A stretch of DNA of 64,000 nucleotides from Nematostella vectensis (Eukaryota; Cnidaria; Anthozoa; Actiniaria; Edwardsiidae), in assembly GCF_932526225.1 (NCBI RefSeq), contig NC_064047.1, forward strand, positions 13,402,460-13,466,459, given 5' to 3'. The translations under genes and the position numbers were made by a program. Below the pieces are notes generated by a model. The model saw only the letters and a list, made by a program, of their open reading frames with translations. It was not told the origin of the DNA and made no database searches. This document shows, one piece after another, positions 11,181-21,519 of this stretch. Position 1 is the stretch's first letter. Each line of letters starts with the position of its first letter.

Positions 11181-11795
11181 GGAAGTAATATAAATACTTA
11201 TTAATAGCATCTAAGACTTTATAGGAACCAAAATACCTAGTGTCGGATCTGAAAAAAAAAATGAAATAAGTCCCCTGTGTAACCAAGCAGGTTTCTTCGG
11301 CACTAAAAAGGAAATAAGCGACAGGGGCCTATCAGAGATTTTACGATGATTTATTAGAGGCCGTTTTCGTAGCCTACCTGTAGGCTTTGATAGTTTTTCC
11401 GGCACTAAAACCCCAAAAACACAAAGTTCGAGGCGGAATTCATATCTTTTGATAAATAAGATACTAGTTATCATAATATTATTATATTAAACTACAAAAC
11501 TATTTTGTCGCGTGATATATCTAGGGACATTAATCTCTTACTCACAACCCTTAAATGGAGCTTCAATGGAGCCTTTCGGGAATGTAATTACAGTCACAAC
11601 AAGGGTGAAAAGAATTATCTGCGAAATTCTTTATAGGTAAAAAAGCAAAAAGAATCATAAAACTATTGAGATGATTAACAGTAATGATACAAAACTCCCT
11701 GCTTTTGTATTAATTAATATCTGAGGCAATTCAACAGTAGGCAAATAACAGAATTACTAGAAAAATAAATTTGCCAAGATATCAGAAATTCTTCT

Positions 11796-11915
11796 AAATT
11801 GCTCGATTTTAATAACCTTTACTTCTAGTATTGTCCAAGGACAAATCTAGTTAGTAAATTGCTCGATTTTAATAACCTTTACAGCTAGTATTGTCCGAAG
11901 ACAATTCTAGTTAGT
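11796..11915. repeat. 60-bp tandem duplication
   Basis: A 60-bp unit starting AAATTGCTCGATTTTAATAA is present twice head to tail, with four or so differences. It lies in the TRIM-TLDc intron between exons 3 and 4. Confidence 0.95.
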
Positions 11916-12184
11916 TTGAAAACATTTCCCTGCACCAAACAGCAAAATTTAACGGGTTCACCTTACGTGTTGCAATGAAAGGGGCTAACAAACTATTTTT
12001 TATTTGTCCATCCGATCCTTTTATCAGAAGATATGCGTAATTACATATTTGGTGGAAGGGGGAGGAAAAAGTAACAAGTATTGTCTGCCAGAGAAGGAAC
12101 CCTACCACCGTCCTACTTGTATTCGGTTCATAAGATGATGTATTGCAAACGGGCTTTGTCGGGTTCATATAAAAAAAGGACATC

Positions 12185-13846
12185 GTGACCGTCCACGGGA
12201 AAACGTACACTAAGGTTTTCAAACTCGTGGGCACGTGCACGGGCACACGCTGTTTAAACGGATTTTTTTTCCGTGACCACGTTACTTTTTTCCGTTGACA
12301 CCGATTTTTTTTCCTGTGGCCACGGAAGGAAAAGCCGTGGGCACGCGGTAAAAAAGGACGTTAAAAAGAATTTGAAAGGCCGTTGACACGGCTGTCAAGA
12401 TTCCGTGTCTACGAATCAAGCACACGGATCGCGAGTCGTGAATGTTGAACTATTCGGTTGAATCTTCCGATTTAAGTGAAAGTCGTTTTCACAACTTTGA
12501 GTCGTTGTGGTGGTTACGGCTTGATGTTAGGTAAACAATAAACACCGAAATCGGTATCAAACATTCACTGATCGTGGCCGCTCTAGTGAAATGGCACAGA
12601 AATAAATGAGAAATACTTATTCCTTAGAATATGTGGGTTAATTTGGTGTGTGTTATGTAGCGATAACACGTAAATACAGGACGAGAGTTTTGTTATGAAC
12701 TAGTCGCGGTTTCGGCTTCTTGTTAGAGAAAAAAAGAAACTCCGTTGTTATCAGACATTCGCTGATCATGACCGCTCTTGTGGGATCTTACAGATTTTAT
12801 AATTCCTCATATTCCTCATAATTCGAGGATTTACTTGATGTGTGTTATTTGCGGATGTGTACGATAATGCGTAAATAAGGGCGAAAGTTGTGTCATCAAC
12901 TAGTGGCGATTTCAGCTTGTTTTTAGACAAACTAGAAGCTCCGAAGTCGGTATCAAAGGTTTACTGATTATGGCCGCTCTAGTGAAATCGTACAGAAATA
13001 AATCAGAAATACTTATTCCTCATAATACGAGGATTTATTTTATGTGTGCTATATGTGTATATGTAAGATTGCGTAAATAAGGGCGAAAGTTGTGTCATCA
13101 ACTAGTGGCGATTTCAGCTTGTTTTTAGACAAACAAGAAACTCCGAAGTCGGTATTTTTTAGCAATTTCGCGCACTTTTCGAACATTTTGTCGCTTGTTT
13201 CGTCTTCGTTGTTGATCATAGTTTTTCTTGTTTGATTTGATACTCGAGATGGTTGGATTTAAATACTTCGATATCGATAAACTAAGCTTTCTTATCAAGT
13301 ATGCTCACTACTCTACGGCAATCGACGTGTTTATCTATGGAAAGAAGAGGAGGAACGGAGATAAACAGCGACAAAGAGTTGGCTGTAGTTTTAAATTGAT
13401 GTTTACTAACTTCCCGCGATTTAAGGGAATAATGCATGGTCAAACATAACGCGGACGCTTCAAAACTTTAACGTCCAGGATCCCGAGAACGTGATCATTA
13501 AACAGTTTCGGAGTTTAATGATAAAAGACTTAGAATTTTAAGCAGTTTAAGAGTTGAATGATGAATAAAAATCCTCATTGACCTTCATTCAAAATCTTTG
13601 CGGCCTATCATCCGATGTCCACGACGTACACTCGATCGTCTGCAATCCTCCATACGACTTTGAAAGCCGTGAACTTAAGTCTTCTCTACAGTTTAAAAAA
13701 ATACTGAAAGTCGTGGGCTAAGATTGTGCAACCCGTGTCCACGTAAAGAATATCCGTAGACACGGGAAAAAAAATCCGTTTAATATCCGTTTGTTTTTGG
13801 CGTTTACACGGAAAACCTAAGTGTACGTTTTCCCACGGACGGTCAC
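12185..13846. mobile_element. Non-autonomous DNA transposon with ~36-bp terminal inverted repeats
   Basis: The left end reads GTGACCGTCCACGGGAAAAC GTACACTAAGGTTTTC; the right end is its reverse complement with about two or three differences. The element is about 1.66 kb. Subterminal regions on both sides are rich in short CCGTG/CACGG and TTTTTTCCGT phrases. The middle holds a ~200-bp direct repeat. The longest frame (13228-13449, 73 codons) has no recognised transposase motif. No clear target-site duplication was found: the flanks read CATC and TCAT. It is inserted in the intron between TLDc exons 3 and 4, ending about 130 bases from exon 3. The superfamily was not assigned. Confidence 0.8.
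12490..13155. repeat. ~200-bp tandem repeat inside the transposon, about 3.3 copies
   Basis: Blocks containing ACTAGTGGCGATTTCAGCTT, AAACTCCGAAGTCGGTATCA and GCCGCTCTAGTGAAAT recur at about 12490, 12695, 12895 and 13096, spaced near 200 bp. Divergence is greater than in the minisatellites, so this array is older. Confidence 0.8.
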
Positions 13847-13979
13847 TCATGAGATGTCATCCTCCATCTCTTCCTAAGATTTACAAAAAGTAACGACACA
13901 GTTGAGGTAATGGACAAAAATAGGGCAAATGCTTTCTTTGTACAATAATGATCGGAAGTCCCGACCCTCACCCTGCTAC

Positions 13980-14252
13980 GGCCCTTCTCGTATTCGTTAG
14001 TGTACTCACTTGTCCACGCTACGTCAGAGTAGCCACCAAACACGTATCGGCCCCCAACGCTCACGAGTACGATGTTCGGCGCTTTGCCGTTGCATTTTTC
14101 ATGGAAGGTCCTGGCAGCCCAGCCATCTCTTTTTGCAGAGAAACATCTGACCCAGCGACTTTTTGGACTCTGCTGCACGGGCTGCAGGAATCCCAAGAGA
14201 TCTCGGAGGTACTCTGGACCTTTGCCGCTGAGGATGGCGGACTTCTCAAGAA
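13980..14252 (-). CDS. TRIM-TLDc protein, exon 3 (N-terminal half of TLDc)
   Basis: The exon starts after ...CCGTTGCAG, in phase 1. It encodes V-L-E-K-S-A-I-L-S-G-K-G-P-E-Y-L-R-D-L-L-G-F-L, then R-W-V-R-C-F-S-A-K-R-D-G-W-A-A-R-T-F-H-E-K-C-N-G-K-A-P, and V-G-G-R-Y-V-F-G-G-Y-S-D-V-A-W. This is the hallmark first half of TLDc (the F-H-x-x-C-x-G-K-x-P and F-G-G-Y-x-D-x-x-W motifs). I end it at 13980 (donor GTAGCA) because this keeps the frame into exon 4. Donor GTGAGG, ending the exon at 13972, is the alternative but would shift the frame. With the chosen sites all four exons sum to 1740 nt, a multiple of 3. Confidence 0.87.
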
Positions 14253-14814
14253 CTGCAACGGAATTACACCATCCAGAGATATTATAGATAAAGGCTTGTA
14301 CTTCATGGTATGTCCATATTGTATCCTTCTCCTCGTATTGAGCGATAACGAATTGGAAAACTAATCTTATGAAATACTTGCCTCGGGATAATCACGAGTA
14401 TGTCTAGATAAGGAGATAAGTGTAATAAAAAGTAAAAATTTGGGGTAAACATCAACAGAAAAATACTCAAACAGGAGGCAATTCCCTAAAAATAACGATA
14501 GAGGCAAACAAGAAAGTTGTCAATGTTCTCGACGTCACGTTGGATCTCGGGAACCAATCGTCCACAGAGAAAGCAATCACCCTAACAACCCTTATCAAGA
14601 ACATTTCAATGCGGGCAAATAAACGTCTCAGCGAGATCTCTTCATCTGCAAAATGCTGAACAGAGCGGTGCCGGGATACCAACATGTGCTCGACCGCAGT
14701 GGATACCAGCACCGCCTGCAGTTCCAACGCCAAAAGACCAAGCAATAGGCAGAAACTGGAAATCACCCGTAAATCTGAGCGATGCAGCTACAACTACGCA
14801 CTTACAAAAAGTTT

Positions 14815-14975
14815 GTAAATGCGCAAAAAGGGGACCCAGAGAAACCTGGAAATAGCCTGTAAATAGTCTGTAAATTGGCTGCAAACCTTTGGGATGGAAC
14901 TAAAGCTTCCCATTGCATAGATTTTCCAGACTATTTTCAGGGTTTTCTGGGTCCCGTTTTAGCGCATGCTCTTGG
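14815..14975. mobile_element. Hairpin repeat, MITE-like
   Basis: The left segment (about 14817-14865: GCGCAAAAAGGGGACCCAGA, then GAAACCTGGAAATAGCCTGT) is matched in inverse orientation at about 14925-14973 (ending TTCTGGGTCCCGTTTTAGCG). The arms differ at several sites. No target-site duplication was established. It lies in the intron between exons 2 and 3 of the TRIM-TLDc gene. Confidence 0.6.
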
Positions 14976-15206
14976 CATCCCTTCTCCGAATACGGATTAT
15001 TTCCAGTATATTTACAGACATTCAAAGACTTTCTGTCATTGTGAGAAGACTCTAAACAATCTACATACTATTTACAGACAAATATGGCAATTCCATGGTT
15101 CAGAAATATATCTAGTATATATAAAGTCCAATTTTCGGTTAATTTCCCGTGTATGTACAGGCTATTTTCATACACCGAAACATGACACAGCTAAAAGAGA
15201 ATTTAC

Positions 15207-15330
15207 CTTGGCCTTTATAAACTGAGATTGTCTTTGACAAAGAATCCCAATACTCCTCGTTCACGCCTAAATAAACACCATCCCCTCCATCCATTGTATG
15301 AACAGTACCGCTTTCGAACATATGCACGTG
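15207..15330 (-). pseudogene. Duplicated copy of the end of TRIM exon 2
   Basis: This stretch reads M-D-G-G-D-G-V-Y-L-G-V-N-E-E-Y-W-D-S-L-S-K-T-I-S-V and ends at a donor AAG|GTAAATTC. It parallels the end of exon 2 (M-E-G-G-V-R-L-V-V-D-Q-E-Y-W-S-S-M-S-K-K-I-S-V ... G|GTAAATTC), including the first intron bases. Both ends are phase 1. I found no pyrimidine-rich acceptor giving a phase-1 start, so inclusion in the mRNA is doubtful. It is either an alternative exon or a relict of a partial duplication. Confidence 0.5.
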
Positions 15331-15425
15331 CTCGCGAAAATTGCGAACAACGCAACAACAGCTGTTACTGTTAGAGAGGATTACAGTTATTCATAATCAG
15401 GACACAACTGTATTGGAGAATTTAC

Positions 15426-16347
15426 CTGTATGCTCAGATTCACCAACTGAGACTTGGCTTGATACATCAACTGAGATCTTCTTTGACATGGAACTCCAAT
15501 ATTCCTGATCCACTACAAGACGAACTCCACCCTCCATACAAGGCTGATCCACGGGTTTCTCTGCTAGACTCGATAGCTGGGATAGCACTTCATTCCTGAT
15601 GGACAAGACATCCACATCATTTGCTTCCCTGCACATTCTCTCAGCAAACTCCAAACTGCTACGAGCACTTGCAAGTCTCATGGATAAATTCTCTCTCTGG
15701 GCAGTCAGCTGCTTCTCTTGCTTTTGACAAGCTGACTCGATCTCCCCTCTAAGATCTGATCGCATCTTCTCAAGAGCCCCTATCTGCTTATCAATAAACT
15801 GATCCAGATTCTTCCTGGTTACAAGTTTATTTTCGTCAAGATGTTGTTGAGCCTTTTCAACCAATGCCATCGCCTGTTCAATGTCGGTCAGTTTTGATGT
15901 AACTTTTTTTGCTCTTTCCAATATTTCTTCTTTCTCTCGAGCGATAACGTCACTTGTGAAAAGGTAGTCATGATTTTTATGATCAACAACGGTGCAGTCG
16001 CGGCAAATTACTTCCTTACAAGATTCGCAAAACAGTTTCAGCTTTTTACCCTTATGTTTGGTGCAGTAGGAAGTTTTGCTCATTGCTAGTAACTTTCCGC
16101 TTTTGATCTCATCAAGACTGAGGATAGTATGGTGTTGCAACGGACGAAGTCTCTTATGAGCCGAGATACACTGCTCACAGACAAAGTGATCGCACTCGTT
16201 ACATCTCCCTTGGGCAGGCTCGTCACTATCACACATTTGACAAACAGTTTTCTTCTTGGAGTCTTCAGATGTCAACAAAGGAAGAACAGAGATAATACTA
16301 TTGATCATAAAGTTCACCTTCAAACTCGAAACATCAGCCGGGGAAAT
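15426..16347 (-). CDS. TRIM-TLDc protein, exon 2 (two B-boxes and coiled coil)
   Basis: This 922-nt exon lies between TTTTCTCTTAG and CAG|GTAAATT. It enters in phase 0 (I-S-P-A-D-V-S-S-L-K) and exits in phase 1. B-box 1 reads C-Q-M-C...C-x-x-C...C-x-x-C...H-K-R-L-R-P...H-H. B-box 2 reads Y-C-T-K-H-K...C-x-x-C...C-R-D-C-T-V-V-D-H-K-N-H. Each carries the Cys/His ligands for two zinc ions. About 170 residues of coiled coil follow (charged heptads, for example I-D-K-Q-I-G-A-L-E-K-M). TRIM coiled coils form antiparallel dimers, and the B-boxes help assembly. The exon ends in a conserved-looking E-Y-W-S-S-M-S-K-K segment, part of which is duplicated downstream. Confidence 0.92.
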
Positions 16348-16589
16348 CTAAGAGAAAAAAAACAGGGTTAATAAAATTCGCATATCGCCATTTAAAAATC
16401 AAAAGGGAGGACCATTTTAGATCAGCCTTATTGTGGTCTATACTACGATGGATTGTATTAATATAATAATTAATTCTTATCATTAAACTGTTTAATACTC
16501 ATAAACTATTAGGGAATGGATATAAATTTCTTGTGGAAAGAATTCAAGTTCACAGTGATTCGTACATATTTAGGGAAAGTTCATTTATT

Positions 16590-16740
16590 ATCCCGAGAGG
16601 GGGGTGGGGGGGTGGGGGGTTCGTGAGGATTTTGATAAAAGTAAGGAAAAAAATTAGTTGCCCCCCCTTCAGGTGGAACGAAATTTTCCATGCCCTCCCC
16701 CCCTTATGCCCCGCCCCTCGAAAAAAAACCCGAAAAAAGA
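16590..16740. repeat. Low-complexity G-rich then C-rich block
   Basis: G runs with GGGGGGTGGGGGG (about 16600-16620) are followed within 100 bp by C runs (CCCCCCC at 16660, CTCCCCCCCTTATGCCCCGC at 16695). The two strands could fold on each other. It lies in the TRIM intron 1; the family was not recognised. Confidence 0.5.
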
Positions 16741-17318
16741 AGGAGCAAAGAAGGGAACAGCAACGCCAATGTTGAAGGAACGCGAGCAAGGAATTCGCTG
16801 AAAACATTAATTCGGAAAAAGTGAAGGCACTCAATTTCTCAAATGTGCGACTAAATCCAGGTTGTCAACCTGATAAGGGTTGTTGCTATAATTGACACAG
16901 AAGAAGCAAAAAGGCTTTTTGTTCTTCTCCACGCGAGAAAAGCGCAGCAGGAGAAAAAAAAAGAAAGAGAGAGGAAGACAGCTTGTAGCATTAGAGCGTT
17001 TTGGTAATGATTTCAAATATGGAACATAAGCATATAGCGGAAACCATGAAAAAAAAGGTGTATACAGGTTTACATAGCATCGATGAAACGTAGTTTAATA
17101 CATATCCTTGACTCATGGATTGTGCATGCCAAAAAACTGCCGCAAACCGAGACTCTTTGAAGCAAGAAGTCTGATTTGACACTTGGTCAAATTATTTAGA
17201 AGGGACAACACCCAAAGAAATCAGTGACCCGCCTTTTTAAAATCCACACACATTCGGCACCTTCGCCTTTAGACCTCAAAAATTTCTCAAGGCCCACCCA
17301 CAGTATCCTCACCCACCC

Positions 17319-17369
17319 CCCCCCCCCCCCACAGTATCCTCACGCCCCCCCCCCCCCCCCCCCCCCCCT
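17319..17369. repeat. Long C homopolymer runs
   Basis: Two runs of C (about 14 and about 24) are separated by ACAGTATCCTCACG. Their length is likely to be unreliable in the assembly. They lie in TRIM intron 1. Confidence 0.9.
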
Positions 17370-17529
17370 ACAACCCCTACCTCGGGATAATAAATGAACT
17401 TTCCCTTAGTTCTCAATTGAAAAGCACTATGTTGTTTAAATCAATTTGTTTGTTGCAGCAAAACGTTTGTTACACAAGTTGTGCCAAGGTCATTTAACTA
17501 ATAGATGTATTTTTGATATGACAGATTAC

Positions 17530-17715
17530 CTGGAATCCCGCCTTACAGAGGGGGCACACAAGTTTTCCTCTCCCTTCAGAGTGCACTGCCAGCTCTTCCA
17601 GGCAGTGCCGACAAAATGAGTGGAAGCAAGGGAGCACTCTAGGATCGTTGAAGTGCTCTATACACAAAGAGCACGTCACCTCATCCTCGAGGCGCCTGCT
17701 GGCAGATGTTGCCAT
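17530..17715 (-). CDS. TRIM-TLDc protein, exon 1 (RING finger E3 ligase)
   Basis: The exon starts at an ATG at 17715 and runs 186 nt (62 codons) to CAG|GTAATC, in phase 0. It encodes a C3HC4 RING: C15-x2-C18, C30-x-H32-x2-C35-x2-C38 and C54-x2-C57, with the usual D-P-R-V-L-P-C-F-H-S-F-C core. RING fingers bind E2 enzymes and confer ubiquitin-ligase activity. Exon 2 continues the typical TRIM sequence without a break in frame. The whole protein is RING, two B-boxes, coiled coil, TLDc, about 579 residues. The start is supported by the short Met-Ala-Thr-Ser leader, common in this family, and an A/T-rich 5' flank. It is transcribed towards the D8C gene, tail to head. Confidence 0.92.
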
Positions 17716-18769
17716 TTCTTCAAGAAAAAACTAGAAGAGCATAAGAAAATGGTTATTCCATTGCTACTCATATCAGCCTTAAAAACACTATCAATATCCC
17801 TGAGAATTCTCTTATTTCTGTGATGATATACATAAAAAACTATGAATTATCAGCGCTGGAGAAGTTGCAGTCCAAAGCAGTTTTGGGGTAGGTATTCAAT
17901 GTTTATTTTATTGTATTATTTTCGCGATTTTGGTGCAAGAAAATCAAACAAAACAATTGGAATTAAAATGTGCTTTCATGTTCAGAACTGTAACAAACTG
18001 TAACAGAAACATGCGTGAGCTTATTAAATTTCAACGCATCCCAATTTTCATGAAACTTAACTTTCGCGTCACTTTTTTTTCAAGAAATTGTTAAAACCGC
18101 AAGATTAAAGTGACGCGAAGATAAAGAAGAATAAGGTATACTATACCAATTCTGCACCTGTTGGACATATTTTCTACCTTATGACTAGGTGAAGCGAAGA
18201 TATTAAGTTTATTTCCGAGTGGTGGAAACAATATTTTACGAGTGAGCGCAGTGAACGATCTTGTTGACAATTTTCAGCACCGGGGGGGGGGGGGGGGGGG
18301 GGGGGATGGGGGAGGAGGAGAGTGTAACACACATTAGGGACCTTCCCTAATGAGTTGAACCTTTTTTTTCATATTGAACCATGAATCACCCTAAGTGGTA
18401 GAAGAAAAGCTGTCCTTCAACCAGTGGAATGCTTGGTAATTAACATGTCTTTCTCTCGCCGAGTGTCACAAACTGTGCGCGAAAATAAGGCCTCCCGGAT
18501 TTTGTGTATTTGTCAGTTTATTAGCTATGAACCCAACGCTTTTAGAATACACCAACTAGAGGTCTATCACAAATCATGCATTCCGATTGGCTGAGCTACT
18601 AATGGTCTATTAGTGATAGACGATGAGTAGAGAAATTCTCGGGAAAAAGGCGGCTGAATCGCGATTTGACGAAGTTAGCGACGACTTAAGGGACGTCCCT
18701 GCTTCAATAAACTATAAAGCAAGTCAGAAGAAAAAGTACCAAGGAAAGATAGAACTGGAAGACACTGGA
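17716..18769. other. 5' flank of the TRIM-TLDc gene; no gene seen
   Basis: This should hold the minus-strand promoter of the TRIM-TLDc gene. No clear TATA or initiator was singled out. A G run of about 23 lies at 18283-18305. At about 18560-18622 a short inverted repeat (GGTCTATCAC ... GTGATAGAC) frames about 60 bp and may be a tiny MITE. Confidence 0.5.
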
Positions 18770-20060
18770 AGACGCTCATTTGAGCGTAAAGTCGGGCTAG
18801 TTGGCTAGTAGGAATGTACAGGACCCGAAATGATCCCAGGACCCGAAACGATCCCAGGACCCGAAATGATCCCCAAAAGTACCCCAACTGATCCCGGGAC
18901 CCGAAACGATCCCCAAGAGTCCCCGAAATGAACCCCAAGGAATTGCAGTAATGGACAACAAAAGGAATGTGTAAGGATTGGCTTTCAGTTTTAAAAACAA
19001 TTGAAACATTTAGCTTTATTTATGTTATTAAAAGGAAATTTACATTAACTAAAACTATTGTATTAAGATATTAATATACGACTGCGGGGGAAATACAGTG
19101 GTTGAGTCAGAAATTGGGGTCAACTTACAATTCCTGTGATAGTAATTTGAAGAACACGGTGTGGATAAAAATTATTTTTACATAAAAAGCCAAAAAGAAA
19201 GGATAGGACATGCTGCTTTTCATAGGAAGCGAAATGGGTTAAGGTTATTTTTTTGCATGTTTTTATTCGGCGAATGAAAGACCTATCCTATCATGAGATC
19301 ATGCCGGGGTGTACGCACGACTACACGAGGAAATTCAAAACTCACATAATATTGCTTTCAACAAATGCCACATCCTCTTAATATTTTGCATCGGTAGTAG
19401 ATGGGTTGTTTGTTCGAGTGTATTACTCAGTGTGCTTTTGTCGTCCCATCTTCTCGGCCAAACCGGCTGCCTAAATATAATGTGTCGGTAAATATTCGCT
19501 CGTGTAAACAAGAATTTCGTGGTGAAATACATGTTTGGTTGTCAAATGAATATTAATTTTTAGGGGTGATGTTTACCGGAAATGAGAGTCATGTGTCGGA
19601 ACCGCAAAATGTTTAGAGTGTGATGGAAGGTCGAGAGTTTGGTTGATCTGAGCAAAGCTGTGCTATGTTTATGCTGTATTCCTTTCAGTAGCAATTGAAA
19701 GTTGTGTATTTGTTTTGGACTCTGTTTATGTGTTTAACGCCGGGCAATGTAATAAATAGAAGTATTGTATTGGAATTTAATATTTTTAAGTCACGTTGTT
19801 TAGAAATTGAGTCGCTGTTAACCCTTAATTATTATGCTTCAAGAATTGCAAGTATTTCTTCTGCTTTCCCTTTGTCCATTACCGCAATTCCTTGGGGTTA
19901 ATTTCGGGGACTCCTCGGTATCGTTTCGGGTCCCAGGATCATTTGGGGTACTTTTGGGGATCATTTCGGGTCCTGGGATCGTTTCGGGTCCTGGGATCAT
20001 TTCGGGTCCTGTACATTCCTACTAGCCAACTAGCCCGACTTTACGCTCAAATGAGCGTCT
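18770..20060. mobile_element. DNA transposon-like element with ~190-bp inverted repeats
   Basis: The left terminal segment (18770-18962) and right terminal segment (19866-20060) are inverted copies. Both have the outer AGACGCTCATTTGAGCG, then AAAGTCGGGCTAGTTGGCTA, then three to five copies of an 18-19-bp unit (AGGACCCGAAATGATCCC). The tip ACGCTCATTTGAGCGT is itself palindromic. About 900 bp lie between, with no recognised transposase. No target-site duplication was confirmed. Internal repeats in the inverted ends resemble foldback-type elements. Confidence 0.8.
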
Positions 20061-20227
20061 AGTTTACAATAAGTTTACATTTTGCAGAATGGAAGCCAAT
20101 CAGAGTTAATTTATCCAAGAAAAGAAATAAAGAAAAGCTTAATCGCTGTCTCCAAGTATTTTATGCTTTGGTTCGGCAAAAGAATGGCAAATACAATGGT
20201 TTATTTGCAAAGAAACTTAGGACAGCT

Positions 20228-20265
20228 CGCATACTACTAAACCGTGCTTTCTAATTCGGCCTTAA
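20228..20265. mobile_element. Fragment of the neighbouring MITE (right end)
   Basis: CGCATACTACTAAACCGTGC then TTTCTAATTCGGCCTTAA matches the right end of the element at 20310-20495 with several changes. It appears to be a solo end. Confidence 0.5.
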
Positions 20266-20309
20266 TTAAGCTGCTTAGTGAGGCGGCACCGAGCTTGGCT
20301 AGTCAGTAA

Positions 20310-20495
20310 AGGCTGACTTCGACAGCACGATTCAGTCGCATGCGACCTGTCTACGACATGTCTTAGCCCTGAATAAACACTACGAATTTTTCAGTCGAGC
20401 ATCGTAGCCGAGTCGTAGGTTGATTTACACGACCCGAGTTGTAGATGTGTTGCGGGCAGTCGCATACAACTAAATCGTGCTGTTTAGATCAGCCT
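20310..20495. mobile_element. 186-bp MITE with TAA target-site duplication (PIF/Harbinger-like)
   Basis: The left end AGGCTGACTTCGACAGCACG is matched by the inverted right end (reverse complement AGGCTGATCTAAACAGCACG), and the similarity extends about 38 bp. TAA lies directly outside both ends (20307-20309 and 20496-20498). A three-base TWA duplication is the known mark of PIF/Harbinger transposition, so this is probably a non-autonomous member. Confidence 0.75.
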
Positions 20496-20919
20496 TAATA
20501 AATCAAGTATAGATTGCCAATTAGACATGCGAAATACAAGTCTTTGGGGAAAAAGTAGGTTAAACATAATCATATCGAATTCCTCAAATGTTTCGTAAAT
20601 CGAATCGAAAGCGGAAGTGAAACTCATTTCATGTCACCTCTTCAGCTTTATCACGCCGAAGACAAATGAATAGATTCACTTTTAGACGCCTTACAAATAA
20701 AGGAACAGCTAATAGCTAAAATAGGGTGGAAAACGCGATATAAATACCTGTTTCTTGTCGAAATCTTCTCAGACGAATCCTAACTTACAATGGAAGCGTC
20801 TGATCAACCCTTCGGGAAAGACGCAAAGGGATCTAGACCCTAGTCCCCCACGCAGTCAGTCAGACCGCCCCCTGTCACGCAAGCCTGAATTATTCTATTT
20901 TCTATAACTATATGGTTGC

Positions 20920-21005
20920 CAGGGCGCTAAGACAAGCATCTGTCTATGGTTGCCAAGGCGCTAAGACGAGCATTATGGAGGGATATGGTTGCCAGGTGCT
21001 CATTA
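20920..21005. repeat. Small tandem repeat upstream of eL24
   Basis: TATGGTTGCCAGGGCGCTAA occurs at 20920, again (one or two changes) at 20945, and in part at 20985. No function is evident. Confidence 0.6.
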
Positions 21006-21271
21006 TCAATAAGTGAACCTTTTGAGTCTTTATTGAAAATACTATCGGATTTTTTTTTTATAAAAGACGGTCCCTCTGTTTAATCACCGCCATTTCCCTT
21101 TTTGCGGTTCTACATCTGCTTGGACATGAAAGCGCGGCGTTTCTGAATATATTTTGCAGTTTTATCTGTAGATAGCACAAATCAAACTTAAATAAAAGGG
21201 AAGCTATTGAGCCATTGCATTAAATGGCAGCGTGATTGGCCTTCTCTAACATGAACCTTAATATCTTCAAG

Positions 21272-21519
21272 GTGTTCAACTTCTTAAACAAGAGATGTGA
21301 GCGTGCCCTTCTCATGAGACGCAACCCCCGTGAGGTGACCTGGACTGTTCTGTATCGCCGCAAGCACAAGAAAGGCACCCAGGAGGAAGTGTCCAAGAAG
21401 CGCACCCGCCGTAATATCAAGTTCCAGAGGTCTGTACAGGGTGCGTCTCTTGACAACATCCTCGCCAAGAGAAACCAGAAGCCTGAGGTCCGCAAGGCGC
21501 AGAGAGAGCAAGCTATCAG
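21272..21519 (+). CDS. RPL24: Ribosomal protein eL24, central exon
   Basis: The frame [35 protein letters not shown], then K-K-R-T-R-R and [19 protein letters not shown], matches the eukaryotic large-subunit protein eL24 almost throughout. The exon is bounded by ATCTTCAAG (acceptor) and AG|GTGACT (donor), leaving two bases that join the next exon as Arg. eL24 sits on the 60S subunit and forms an intersubunit bridge. The ~28 N-terminal residues, with the zinc-binding cysteines, should lie on one or more upstream exons. I could not find them. The in-frame ATG at 21251 lies in front of the acceptor and is not the natural start. Confidence 0.93.

Noticed and set aside
13228..13449. 73-codon frame inside the transposon at 12185
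   Set aside because: No transposase motif or similarity could be recognised, and the frame is too short to treat as a gene.
21236..21271. ATG at 21251 as the eL24 start
   Set aside because: The residues after it (N-L-N-I-F-K) do not match eL24, and a splice acceptor lies right where the similarity begins.
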